64,000 nucleotides of DNA, taken from NCBI GenBank assembly GCA_036924285.1, contig JAYKYS010000009.1, positions 18,022,001-18,086,000 of the forward strand, written 5' to 3'. The notes beneath the pieces were generated by a model. It saw only the letters and a program-made list of their open reading frames with translations, was not told the DNA's origin and made no database searches. Below, piece by piece: positions 10,506-20,141 of this stretch; the first letter of the stretch is position 1; each line of letters starts with the position of its first letter. This DNA comes from Asterella californica. Lineage: Eukaryota > Streptophyta > Marchantiopsida > Marchantiales > Aytoniaceae. The position numbers and the translations under genes are program-made.

Positions 10506-12169
10506 AAACAAAACCGAAACTTTCCTTGAAACAACAACGTTGGCAGCTGGAACTCTCGAGGTACAACCTAACCTGGAAGTACCGGAAGGGGAAGGAGAAT
10601 GCGCCCGCCGATGCCTTGTCCCGACAAGTTCTAGCATTGACATCGGCTCCGCAATCTAACTTAGTGGATTTCGTCAGGAGGGCTACGGCCCTAGACCCCC
10701 AAGCTAGCCAATGGGCAAACCAGAACGTTTCCGACCCAGGGATGAGACACCTCAGTCGCCGGGAGGGGTGCTGGTTCTTTAAACAGAACCGACTCTACAT
10801 CCCGACCGGACCCCTGAGGGCTCGAGTCCTCTACGAGGAACACGACGCGCCCACAGCTAGTCATGGAGGACAAGCCCGAACACTGCACCGGGTGCGCCAA
10901 AAGTACTACTGGCCGACCCTCAGTGCAGACGTACGCCGATACGTTGAGAGCTGTCTGGTCTGCCAACAGACCAGGCCTGACACCTAACGGCCGGCAGGGC
11001 TCCTACAACCATTACCGGTTCCCGAAAACCTTTGGGAAAGTCTGACAATGGACTTTATCCCGCAGCTGCCCTTGTCCAATGGGTATGACTGCATCTTAAC
11101 AGTGGTCGACCGGCTAAGCAAAATGGCCCATTTTATTCCATGCACGACCATAATCTCCGCCTCAGCCGTGGCCAAACTCTTTGTGTCCCATGTCTTTAAA
11201 TTCCATGGGTTACCTAAGGAGATTATAGCCGACAACGATTTCCGATTTGCCAATGAGTTTTGGACCTCCTTGTTTTCCAACCTCGGAACCAAGTTGAAGT
11301 TCACCGCCGCCTACCATCCGCAGACCGATGGTCAGAGTGAGCGAGTAAACCAAGTCATTGAGCAGGGATTACGCAACTACATGGTTAGGGATCAGACCGA
11401 CTGGTCTGACCATCTAGACTTGGTCGAATTTGCCTATAACGATGCATTGCATTCCGCCACCGGTTATAGACCTTTTGAGCTCGTATACCGGGGGAATCAG
11501 TCCCCACTGTCCCCTGCGAGTTTCCAGCTCCACTCCCCTGAATTTGAGAATGCCATTCGGGAAGCACCGCTGGATGTGGCTGAGTTCATTGGACGACGAT
11601 CCTACGTCCTCCACTTAGCCAAACAAAACATCCTGAGGGCACAGGTAAGGTATACGAAATACGCCAACCAGAAGAGACGTGACGTCCAACTAGAGGTGGG
11701 AGACCGGGTGTGGCTGAAAACCAAACCCTATGCTATCCCACGAGGTATGACCGGGAAATTCATTCCCCGGTGGGCAGGACCATTCGAGGTACTGCGGAGA
11801 ATTACGCCGGTGAGTTACCAACTCGCATTTCCAGCGAGCATGCAAGGGTACCACCCCATCATCCATGTCTCGAACCTTAAAAAGTTCGTAGCCGATGATT
11901 TACAACTCCCAGGGAGGGTCCAGAAGTGGACCCCCGCCCTGGAGCACCTACCCATGTTATCCGACATGAGGGTACGGAGGGTGCTGGATCAGAGGACCTT
12001 GCCTGGTCCCAGCACCGAACCCGAGCGGGTTGAGTTTCTGGTAGAATGGGAAGGCCGGGGTTTGATCGCACAAGCTTGGGTCACCCTAGCCGAGATCCCC
12101 TGGGTGCTGATCGCACGCCCCTACCAGGTGTTTATCCGGGGACGGGCCCCGCAAGTAGCCCTGACCTGA
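7742..12169 (+). pseudogene. Element A gag-pol, plus copy, lacking the gag N-terminus
   Basis: The frame enters at [14 protein letters not shown], so the proline-rich N-terminus and the start codon are gone. Domains in order: gag, CCHC knuckle (about 8527), protease DTGADVS (about 8770), RT with YLDD (about 9847), RNaseH (HTDASKLAIGG, about 10288), integrase HHCC (CLVCQQ, about 10960), DDE core (MDFIPQLPL at 11048; IIADNDFRF; a DGQSERVNQ glutamate), GPF-type tail and a weak chromodomain (EFLVEWEG, about 12030). Two in-frame stops interrupt it: TGA at 9878 (TGG in the minus copy) and TAA at 10985. The frame is otherwise continuous to the stop at 12169. Confidence 0.92.
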
Positions 12170-12190
12170 TGCCCGGTCTGAGAGGAGAAG

Positions 12191-13807
12191 TGTGGGAGGG
12201 TCGACGAGAGGCTCGAAAACCTCAGAGACCACTGCAATGCACCAGGATTTGCAAACCTAGGGGCACATAGGTGCAGAGTGTATTCTAAGGCCCAGTCAAC
12301 TCCCACGGGTTCGAATCAAGAAGGTAAGGAGGAAGGAATGGAAAAGCCGGCTGACCTGGCCGAGCTTAAGGTAACTAAAATACCTAAGTGCACTCCAAAA
12401 AGCTTGTCTCGGAATACCTCTCCTTCAGCAGAAAAGGATCGAGCAACCGGGTGTGGAACTCTTGAGGAAAGATGTTCAGGACCGTAGGGAGTCCAGGTGT
12501 GAGGACACACCTCTTCGATTGTTCGGCTGTATGTCATATAGACCCGTCTTCATTCCCGCGGGTTCGCCGGACCTAGGCGGAGGAGGTAAAGTATCGGAGG
12601 CTAACCCCTAAAACTCCACCCCTCGTTCTTGATTCCAGGTCGGCAATGATTAAATGGCCCAAAGGCACTCGGAGGCACCGGAAGCAGCCAGCCAGGCCAC
12701 GGTATAGGTTAGGTCCCGGGAGGGGAAGTAGCCACTAGGATATAGGTCGAGGAAGGGGTAGAGTGACCCCAAGTCAAACCGGAGGGTCCACGCGGACCGG
12801 AGTAGAGTGGAGGACCTGCGACAGTCGGGCAAGGAGCGCCGGCGGGTACCCCTATGAAGCCGCCTGAAGGAAGGCCAACAGCCACCGCGTGGCGGCCCCC
12901 GGTTGGTGCGCATAAGGACACACGAGCGAAGGAGGGGAAGTAGAGTCGGAAGGAGGGGCGGATAGCAATGAGTGCAAGGACAGGACCCCGGACGGGACGG
13001 CCAGCTCGCCGAGACCCCTGGAGGTGTGACGGCGCCCTGCATGCAGGAAACCGCGGCGGTCGGTTCGCCTCCCACCTCGGAGGGAAGTAGAGCTGGAGGA
13101 TCTTGCCGGGCCCGCCTTCACCTGCCGCTACTGTCCTTACGACCCCTGCTCAGGCCCACGTAACGCCGTCCTACTGGCCGCCGACTTTGGGGAGCCGACA
13201 CTCCACTCCGGAGGAGGAGACAGCCCGGCTAGTGCGCCCAGGTGCTGGGGTATAAAACCCCCGAGCATAGGGCACTGTGCAGGGAGAGTTGGAGGCCGGA
13301 ACGGGTGTTAGAACCAGCACGAGCCACGTAGAGAGATCAGCGCGAGGATAGGGACCCCGCGGAGTTAAGTGTATACGAGCATTTCCTCGAGGAAAGCTCG
13401 TAGGCGAGTCGCTGACAGTTTTGGGAGTGACAGTGAGCCTCGACTAGTGCTATCTCGAGTTAGAGAAGAGTGGGTCGGGATTTTAGTTGAGGATTAGGGT
13501 CTACCGTGGTCGAATTAGAGGTTGGCACCTGACCGGTGCAGCCGCGCCTACCCTGTCCATGGGTGCGCCAATGTATGAGCCTTTGTCGAAGTAAAGAGGG
13601 TCGCCGCTGTCCAATTGAGGGGATTCGAGAGTGTGTATGCGTGGGTAAGCTCATGGGGCAAGTGCGTTGCCCCCGGTCCGATTGAGTGACAGGAGTCGCC
13701 GGGTCGGTTGTGTGCAGGGGCGGTCGCCGGGTCGCCGATTTGTGAATTTTCGGTGTTTTCCGCCGAGAGCACCCGCAACGCCGCATCCAGACCCGGGATC
13801 CGCGTCA
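12191..13807 (+). repeat. LTR of element A (about 1.6 kb)
   Basis: It follows pol after a purine-rich GAGAGGAGAAG and ends GCGTCA two bases before the primer site. The right end is firm, being repeated in reverse at 7677-7744. The left end (TGTGGGAGGG) is inferred from the purine tract and the TG rule. Confidence 0.6.
13251..13257 (+). promoter_or_regulatory. TATA box of the element A LTR
   Basis: TATAAAA in GC-rich surroundings, 556 bases before the LTR end. Confidence 0.6.
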
Positions 13808-13809
13808 GA

Positions 13810-13821
13810 TGGTATCAGAGC
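13810..13821 (+). other. Primer binding site of element A (tRNA-iMet) downstream of its LTR
   Basis: TGGTATCAGAGC, then about 27 bases of A leader up to 13848, where sequence belonging to B resumes. An LTR followed by primer site and leader at the end of pol is the order expected from a circle or tandem, not from an integrated 3' LTR. Confidence 0.9.
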
Positions 13822-13893
13822 TCTGGTCGTGAGCCTTACCACGCACAATGCTGAAATTATCCAAGATCAGTGAACAGAAGTCCAGAGACATGT

Positions 13894-16800
13894 ATGTCGA
13901 CGGGCAAGCCTGATCCTCCTGGAAACGTGCAATCTGAGAGAGACAGGAGGCGAGAAAGACGAGCAGAATATCGAGAACAAATCCTGGAAGAAGCTCGTCG
14001 GTTGAAAGAAGAGCATAAGAAGAGAGAACGAGGTTGGAGAACACCTAACTCAAAAGAATGGAAGAGGAAGGAACCAAGCCTTGGTGAATCAAGTTCACCC
14101 CGGACACCAAAGTCATTACCTCCAACCCCTTTCGAATCTGCTCAAAGAGAACTTGACTTCGAAGAAGTTACCACTCGGCTAAGTGCTGAGAACGAACATC
14201 CAGAAAGTGAAGTAGGGTGGAAACCTTTCCCCGAAGTCAATACCGTTTTATATCCGCAGTTGTTTACTCCTGACCCAGAGATAGGAAGTACTTCTGCAGA
14301 TCAAGATCAGTTTACTTCTTCGAATGAAGAAGCTGCGACTAAGGCAGTAGAAGCTGTTACTACCTTAGTGGAACTTTTACAGGCGCAGGAACTTATTCCT
14401 CAAGCACTGGTGCGGGAAATCCTTCCGTTAACTCCAGTGACTCAGAAAGACAACGCTGCTCCTTACTTACAGCCAACCACAGGACCGTCCATATTCAAGA
14501 AGAGACAAGCCCAAGCAGCTGCTGCTGCGGGTATTGCCCTTGCTGTCCTCGTTCAAGCTGCAGTACCAGCGCCGATTCCAGCCCCTGCCAAGATAGCAAC
14601 TCAAGTTCCAAGGGCTCCTTTTGTTCGAAGTATGGCAGGCCAACCTATCACGAAACATGGATACCCAAAGTTCAGAGGAGGATCTTCAGATGACGATGAG
14701 GATGCAGATGCTTACATTAAATTGTTTGAATCTGTATCTGTCACTAATAAGGAAGATGCTGAACCAGATCGTCTGCGAATCTTTCCGAGTCTTCTCAGGA
14801 AGAGAGCACGCAGCTGGTACAATCATGCAAATAGAGTACCAGGAGACATCGATACTTGGGACAAGCTGAGGACAAAGTTCTTAGAGCGATTCCGGGAAAT
14901 TGGGTACAACCGTCAAGTTTTAGGAAAGCTGACCAGACTGATCAGAGGAAAGAAAGAGAGCTTAAAAGATTACGTTCAAAGATTCTACAATCTACTGGAC
15001 AGAATTCCGAGGATGGGTACAGCCAACCCATACTCTATGGATCAAGCCACAGAATGGCTAGTTACAGGCTTACCGATTGAGATGGAGATCTGGTGTCGCA
15101 GAGGAAAGATGGACGCCATCGAAGAGGTTGTTGCTTCAGCAGAAGCATTTGAAGCGTCCACCCTCGGAAGTAAAGGAGGATGGATAAAAGGGAAGAAGAA
15201 AGGAAAGAGAGAAAGGAAGGAAGGTAAAACGACTCAAAGGAAGAAGCAGAAGAAGGGTCGCAGAGAACCTTCTTCCTCCGAGGAATCTTCTGACGATGAG
15301 TCTTCTTCGGCCGAAGCCGAAGAGTCTTCATCGGCGAGTTCATCTTCTTCGAGCGAAGAAGAACGAAGAATGAAGCGCAGTTCTTCGTCCAAAGAAAAGA
15401 AAAGCTCGAAGGAAAAGAAGGGCAAGAAAAAGGGGGATAGTAATCAACTCATGGAGGAGATGATTAAAGGGTTTGCAGACTTGAAAGTGCAGATGGTACG
15501 ATCTCCTGAAGGGAGAAAATCACCTGCTACATCTCGTTCAAGTTTATGGTGTACGACATGCGGTAAATCAGGACATGCTAATACGGAATGTAAGAACAAC
15601 AGAACATTTCAAGCACAATCGCTTGAATGGGCACCAGCATTCGAATCATATTATAGCTCATTCTTTGTGGAAACTCCGGACGAAGTATATGGAGTATTAA
15701 CGAATCCACCCCCAACACAGCCAGCAATTACCCCAATTCAACCCATACCAATTCAAAGGTTTGCACCAAAAGAGAGGGCCCTGAATGTATCTCAGAAACG
15801 TTTGATGAGTCCGCCAGGAGCAAATAAACCACCACCCCATGGGTCTTGTTTTAATTGTGGCAGTTTGGAACATTGGTCACCAAACTGCCCTCAACCAAAG
15901 AAATCGATGGGATATGTAGCACTTTGTGGAAGGTGTCATCAGCCAGGACATGCCACAGCAGATTGTACTAACCCACCCGCAGAGAAGAGAGGGGTTCGCT
16001 TTGATCCCAAAACAGAACGTCCTGGAGAAGCTCAACTGCACAAGGTAGACTTGGAAGAATGGAAAGCCGCTGGAGATGAAGGATGGCCACCAGAAGAAAC
16101 TTGGGTTTGTAAAGTGGACACCAGAAGCTCTTTCAAGACCAAGCGAAAGGCAGAAGAAGCGCCCATAAAGACTCAATCGAAGAAAGAGCTGAAGAAGCAG
16201 AAGAAGGCTGCGGAGAAAGCCAAGAAGAAGATTGTTGAGGAGGAAACTGAGGAAGAGGAAGAAGAAATACTGAAGAGCGTAAATCCTCCGAGACTACCAG
16301 TTGACATTACGGACGAAGTCCGCGAACTCCTGAAGAAGGAGTTACTACGAGCAGGAACTTCGGCAAGAGAAGCTGATACAACTTCGGCCGAAGTACCAGA
16401 ACAATCAACTTCGTCCGTACCCAAGATTTTCCGTTCTTCGGCCACTGAAGACAAGACTGCAGCCAAGAACGAGGAGGTTCCGAAGAAGCACAGTCGACCG
16501 GAACTTATGAAGAAAGAACCTGTGGCAGTACCACACTATGATGTGGTAGCTGATCTAGAAACACAGAAGGCTAACATAAGTTTCAAACAGCTGATTGAAG
16601 ATAACAAAATTTACAGAAAATTGTTACTTCAAGCACTGAAGAAACCCACTAAAGCAAGAAGATCAAAGTTGCCTTCTCTGTTTCACATCGAGGCAGAAGA
16701 CCTGGGATCTCCAGAAGTGGAAGTGGAGGTTGCAGGCTGTGTAATTAGGAAAGTGCCAATTGACTCCGGATCAGGAGTCAACATAATGACAGAAGACACG

Positions 16801-17262
16801 GCACACGCGTTGGGTTTCAGTAAGTTTGAAGAAACTCAGCGGGTGTTACGGCTGGCAGATCAAACGAGAAGACGACCACTTGGGCTACTGCGCAACATTC
16901 CCACCTTGATAGGCGGAATTTCTTTTAAACTCACCTATGTTGTGCTGCGCCCTTTGGTTAAGTCTGGTTATCAAATTTTGATTGGGAGGCCATGGTTGTA
17001 TGGTGCCAAAGTACTAACAGATTGGTACCGGCACCGTTTACAGTTCAAAGATCCACAGAAACCAACTGATAAGGCTGTGATGGTTTCCTGGAAGAAGATA
17101 ACACATCAGGGCGAAACAGAGTCGACTGATGAAGGTTACACTTCGGGATCTGATTCATCAACAAGTAGCGCAGGAGAAAGGAAAGGAGACCCTTATTCGA
17201 TGGTCAACTATCTACAGTGTTATGAAATTGATGAAGAAGAAGATATGAACGAGGCCGAATAG
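13894..17262 (+). CDS. gag: Gag-protease polyprotein of element B
   Basis: The ATG at 13894 (MSTGKPDPPG) is the first in frame. The 1122-residue product has a charged N-terminus, a gag capsid-like domain at about residues 255-390 (PKFRGGSSDDDEDADAYIK, RARSWYNH, FLERFREIGY), a Ser/Glu/Lys-rich linker, three CCHC knuckles (CTTCGKSGHANTEC near 552, CFNCGSLEHWSPNC near 652, CGRCHQPGHATADC near 678), a Lys/Glu-rich stretch, and an aspartic protease (IDSGSGVNIM, Asp near 956). It would form the particle, bind RNA and process the polyprotein. It ends in UAG followed by CAA UCA, and the downstream RT is in the same frame with no ATG at its start, which argues for readthrough. The frame has no other interruption. 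Confidence 0.92.
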   Translation: MSTGKPDPPGNVQSERDRRRERRAEYREQILEEARRLKEEHKKRERGWRTPNSKEWKRKEPSLGESSSPRTPKSLPPTPFESAQRELDFEEVTTRLSAENEHPESEVGWKPFPEVNTVLYPQLFTPDPEIGSTSADQDQFTSSNEEAATKAVEAVTTLVELLQAQELIPQALVREILPLTPVTQKDNAAPYLQPTTGPSIFKKRQAQAAAAAGIALAVLVQAAVPAPIPAPAKIATQVPRAPFVRSMAGQPITKHGYPKFRGGSSDDDEDADAYIKLFESVSVTNKEDAEPDRLRIFPSLLRKRARSWYNHANRVPGDIDTWDKLRTKFLERFREIGYNRQVLGKLTRLIRGKKESLKDYVQRFYNLLDRIPRMGTANPYSMDQATEWLVTGLPIEMEIWCRRGKMDAIEEVVASAEAFEASTLGSKGGWIKGKKKGKRERKEGKTTQRKKQKKGRREPSSSEESSDDESSSAEAEESSSASSSSSSEEERRMKRSSSSKEKKSSKEKKGKKKGDSNQLMEEMIKGFADLKVQMVRSPEGRKSPATSRSSLWCTTCGKSGHANTECKNNRTFQAQSLEWAPAFESYYSSFFVETPDEVYGVLTNPPPTQPAITPIQPIPIQRFAPKERALNVSQKRLMSPPGANKPPPHGSCFNCGSLEHWSPNCPQPKKSMGYVALCGRCHQPGHATADCTNPPAEKRGVRFDPKTERPGEAQLHKVDLEEWKAAGDEGWPPEETWVCKVDTRSSFKTKRKAEEAPIKTQSKKELKKQKKAAEKAKKKIVEEETEEEEEEILKSVNPPRLPVDITDEVRELLKKELLRAGTSAREADTTSAEVPEQSTSSVPKIFRSSATEDKTAAKNEEVPKKHSRPELMKKEPVAVPHYDVVADLETQKANISFKQLIEDNKIYRKLLLQALKKPTKARRSKLPSLFHIEAEDLGSPEVEVEVAGCVIRKVPIDSGSGVNIMTEDTAHALGFSKFEETQRVLRLADQTRRRPLGLLRNIPTLIGGISFKLTYVVLRPLVKSGYQILIGRPWLYGAKVLTDWYRHRLQFKDPQKPTDKAVMVSWKKITHQGETESTDEGYTSGSDSSTSSAGERKGDPYSMVNYLQCYEIDEEEDMNEAE

Positions 17263-20103
17263 CAATCACAGCTAGGTCACGGGAGTGCAGAGACCAGTCA
17301 TACAGATGGTATAGTCCTTCCAGGAGCATCCCAAGACCTACTAATAAGCGAAGGTAAGAGCCTCAAGATTTCTGTTGTGGTACAAGGAGAAGAGTTGGAA
17401 GTGTATCGTCAGATGCTGATCCATTACCAAGATGTCTTCGCCTGGACTGTGGAGGACATGAAGGGGATACCTGCACAGTGGGTAGAACATCGTATCGACC
17501 TCATTGAAGGATCAGTACCTGTACGACAGAGGCAGTACCGACTCAACCCAAAATACTCTTTGATGGTTAAAGACGAGATAGATAAGTACCTAAAGGCAGG
17601 TATTATTTTCCCTGTGTTAAGCAGCGAACGGGTAGCACCCATAGTGGTGGTACCCAAGAAGCAAACAGGAAAGATAAGAGTCTGTCAAGATTTCAGAAAG
17701 CTGAATGCAGCAACCAAGAAGGATCATCACCCTTTACCTTTTACTGATACCATTTTGGATCATGTATCTGGAAAGGAATGTTACAGCTTTTTGGACGGGT
17801 TTTCAGGGTACAATCAAGTGTCCATAAGAGAGCAAGATAAGGACAAGACTACCTTTACTACAGATTGGGGCACTTATGCTTATCACAAGATGCCTTTTGG
17901 ACTATGCAGTGCACCAGCTACTTTTCAGAGGATGATGACCTCAATTTTCCAAGATTATTTGCGAAAATTTTTAGAGATCTTTATAGATGATTTTTGTGTT
18001 TTTGGCACACGTGAAGAACATGCAGCGTGTTTAGCCAAAACCTTTCAGAAGTGTAGGGAAGCCAGACTTGCATTACATCCTGAGAAGTGTTTCTTCGTGA
18101 TGACTGAAGGAATACTTCTTGGACATAGAGTATCAGGTCGAGGCATAGAAGTAGATGTAGAGAAAGTTAAAGTGATACTATCCCTACAGCCCCCTACTGA
18201 CATCAGCGAGTTGAGAGCCTTCCTAGGACATGTTGGATATTACAGAAGGTTCATCAAAGATTACGCCATACTTGCTGCGCCGCTGACAGAATTGCTGAAG
18301 AAGACGACAGAGTACCATTGGCACGAGAAACAGCATGAGGCGTTTGAGACGTTGAAGAAGAAGTTGGCAGAAGCACCTGTCATGCGACCCCCAGACTGGG
18401 AGAGACCTTTTCAAGTGTATGTAGATACTTATGCGTTTGCTATAGGAGTGGTTCTCAGTCAGAAAGATGATGAAAAGAGAGACCACCCAATCTACTATGC
18501 GAGTAGACAACTTTCAGCAGCAGAAAAGAACTACACCACTACTGAACGTGAAGCGTTGGGAATGGTGTACTCAGTAAAGAAGTTCAGACATTACCTTCTT
18601 GGCTATGAGTTTGTCTTTCATGTGGATCATTATGCGTTGAAGCATCTAGTACAGAAGTCAGACTTGTCAGGAAGGATAGCAAGATGGATGTTGTTACTTC
18701 AAGAATTCACTTTCACAGTTCAGACCAGACAAGGGATTCATCATGAGAATGCTGATTACTTGTCTCGACTGAGAACGGGAGAACGAGTGGATACTGTGGC
18801 AGACGACTTTCCAGATGAGGAATTGTTTCAGCTGACCGTAGCACCTGCTACGAAGTACTATGATCTGTACAGATATTTACAGACTTTACTGTGCCCAGAA
18901 GAAATGGACGCTGAACAGCGAACAGTCTTCATACATCAGGCGGGACCCTACGAGATGAAGAACGGGATATTGTTCAAAAGAGGGCCTGATGAAGAACTTC
19001 GAAGATGTCTAGAAACGCATGAGATACCACAAGTGGTAGGAGCACTACACTCGGAACCTGAAGGTGGACACTATGCGCTGAGAAACACTGTGAAGAAGAT
19101 CCTCTCAGCTGGATACTGGTGGCCAACGATGTACAAAGATGTTCAGGAGATCATCAAGAAGTGTGATAACTGTCAACGAGTGGGTAAGCCTACGCCAACC
19201 ACTCAGTGGCCGTTACATCCGATACTCCCATTAGCACCATTCGAGAAGTGGGGGATTGATTTTGTAGGACCTATACAACCTGCAACACGCCGCACAAGAA
19301 GAAGGTACATACTGATAGCTACTGATTATGCAACGAAGATGGTTGAAGCAGCAGCTACCAAGAAAGACGACGCAGCCACTGTGGCTGAGTTTCTGTACAC
19401 ACAGATCATTACTCGATATGGATGCCCACTGGAGTTGGTGAGTGACCGAGGTACACATTTTTTAAACAAGATGATAGAAGAACTGACAGATTACTTTGGT
19501 ATAAAACACCGGAAGACAACACCGTACAATCCAAAAGCTAACGGATTGACAGAGAAGTCTAATGGAGTGTTATGCAAGATTCTGAACAAAGTGACAGCGA
19601 ATCATGCATATGATTGGGATACAAAGTTACCGGCTGTCTTATGGGCGTTTCGAAATGCAGAGAAGATAACGACCCGCCAGACACTCTTTTTCCTAACATA
19701 TGGCATGACACCGATTATGCAGGTTGAATTTGATGTGCCTACTTACAGAATCCTGTCTGAAGATAGACTGTCAGTGGAGGAGAGTCAACTGTTACGACTT
19801 AAGAGTCTGATGACACTTGAGGAAGACCGTGAAGAGTCTAAACGACTAACGGAGATCATTCAAATGAAGCGGAAAGAGAAGCACGATAAGAAGATCCGCA
19901 AAGTGGACATCAAGGATGGAGATTTAGTACTAATGTATGACAGTAGGTACACCAAATTTCCAGGGAAGTTACACTTACGTTGGATGGGTCCTTACAAAGT
20001 AACGCGTCGTTATAGTAATGGTTCGGTTCAGTTGGAAGAACTCGATGGAACATTGTTAGCTACCCGAGTCAATGGGTGGAGGATCAAGAGATACTACTCT
20101 TAA
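17263..20103 (+). CDS. pol: RT-RNaseH-integrase of element B, in frame after the gag-protease UAG
   Basis: The frame is open for 947 codons to the stop at 20101. The first ATG is about 150 bases in, after conserved sequence, so it is most likely made as a readthrough extension. RT has the FIDDFCVFG active site near 17980, the Athila/Tat form. RNaseH keeps its acidic residues (YVDTYAFAIG, TEREALG, HVDHYAL, NADYLSR). Integrase has the HHCC zinc module (GGHYALRN to CDNCQ), a DDE core (GIDFVGP, VSDRGTHF, GLTEKSNG) and a GPY-type tail (LRWMGPYKV). No chromodomain follows. The stop lies 38 bases before the 3' LTR. All catalytic residues look intact, so this copy could be active. Confidence 0.93.
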   Translation, partial: QSQLGHGSAETSHTDGIVLPGASQDLLISEGKSLKISVVVQGEELEVYRQMLIHYQDVFAWTVEDMKGIPAQWVEHRIDLIEGSVPVRQRQYRLNPKYSLMVKDEIDKYLKAGIIFPVLSSERVAPIVVVPKKQTGKIRVCQDFRKLNAATKKDHHPLPFTDTILDHVSGKECYSFLDGFSGYNQVSIREQDKDKTTFTTDWGTYAYHKMPFGLCSAPATFQRMMTSIFQDYLRKFLEIFIDDFCVFGTREEHAACLAKTFQKCREARLALHPEKCFFVMTEGILLGHRVSGRGIEVDVEKVKVILSLQPPTDISELRAFLGHVGYYRRFIKDYAILAAPLTELLKKTTEYHWHEKQHEAFETLKKKLAEAPVMRPPDWERPFQVYVDTYAFAIGVVLSQKDDEKRDHPIYYASRQLSAAEKNYTTTEREALGMVYSVKKFRHYLLGYEFVFHVDHYALKHLVQKSDLSGRIARWMLLLQEFTFTVQTRQGIHHENADYLSRLRTGERVDTVADDFPDEELFQLTVAPATKYYDLYRYLQTLLCPEEMDAEQRTVFIHQAGPYEMKNGILFKRGPDEELRRCLETHEIPQVVGALHSEPEGGHYALRNTVKKILSAGYWWPTMYKDVQEIIKKCDNCQRVGKPTPTTQWPLHPILPLAPFEKWGIDFVGPIQPATRRTRRRYILIATDYATKMVEAAATKKDDAATVAEFLYTQIITRYGCPLELVSDRGTHFLNKMIEELTDYFGIKHRKTTPYNPKANGLTEKSNGVLCKILNKVTANHAYDWDTKLPAVLWAFRNAEKITTRQTLFFLTYGMTPIMQVEFDVPTYRILSEDRLSVEESQLLRLKSLMTLEEDREESKRLTEIIQMKRKEKHDKKIRKVDIKDGDLVLMYDSRYTKFPGKLHLRWMGPYKVTRRYSNGSVQLEELDGTLLATRVNGWRIKRYYS

Positions 20104-20128
20104 GTGTTCACGGGGTCGCTTCACAATT

Positions 20129-20141
20129 GAGAGGGGGAGTA
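20129..20141 (+). other. Polypurine tract of element B
   Basis: GAGAGGGGGAGTA, directly before the TGTG start of the 3' LTR; the expected plus-strand primer. Confidence 0.85.

Larger units (their letters stand above)
4220..13848. mobile_element. Palindromic double copy of chromovirus A inside the leader of element B
   Basis: A minus-strand partial copy (RNaseH back to the end of the 5' LTR) is fused head to head to a plus-strand copy (mid-gag through pol, LTR, primer site and about 27 bases of leader). There is no target duplication at its edges. The left edge shares GGA with the B primer site, the central fold shares CAA, and the right edge stops at 13848, just past the A primer site. This is not a normal integration product, because LTR, primer site and leader are carried at its right end. 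Assembly artefact is possible but is made less likely by the sequence differences between the arms. Confidence 0.85.
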
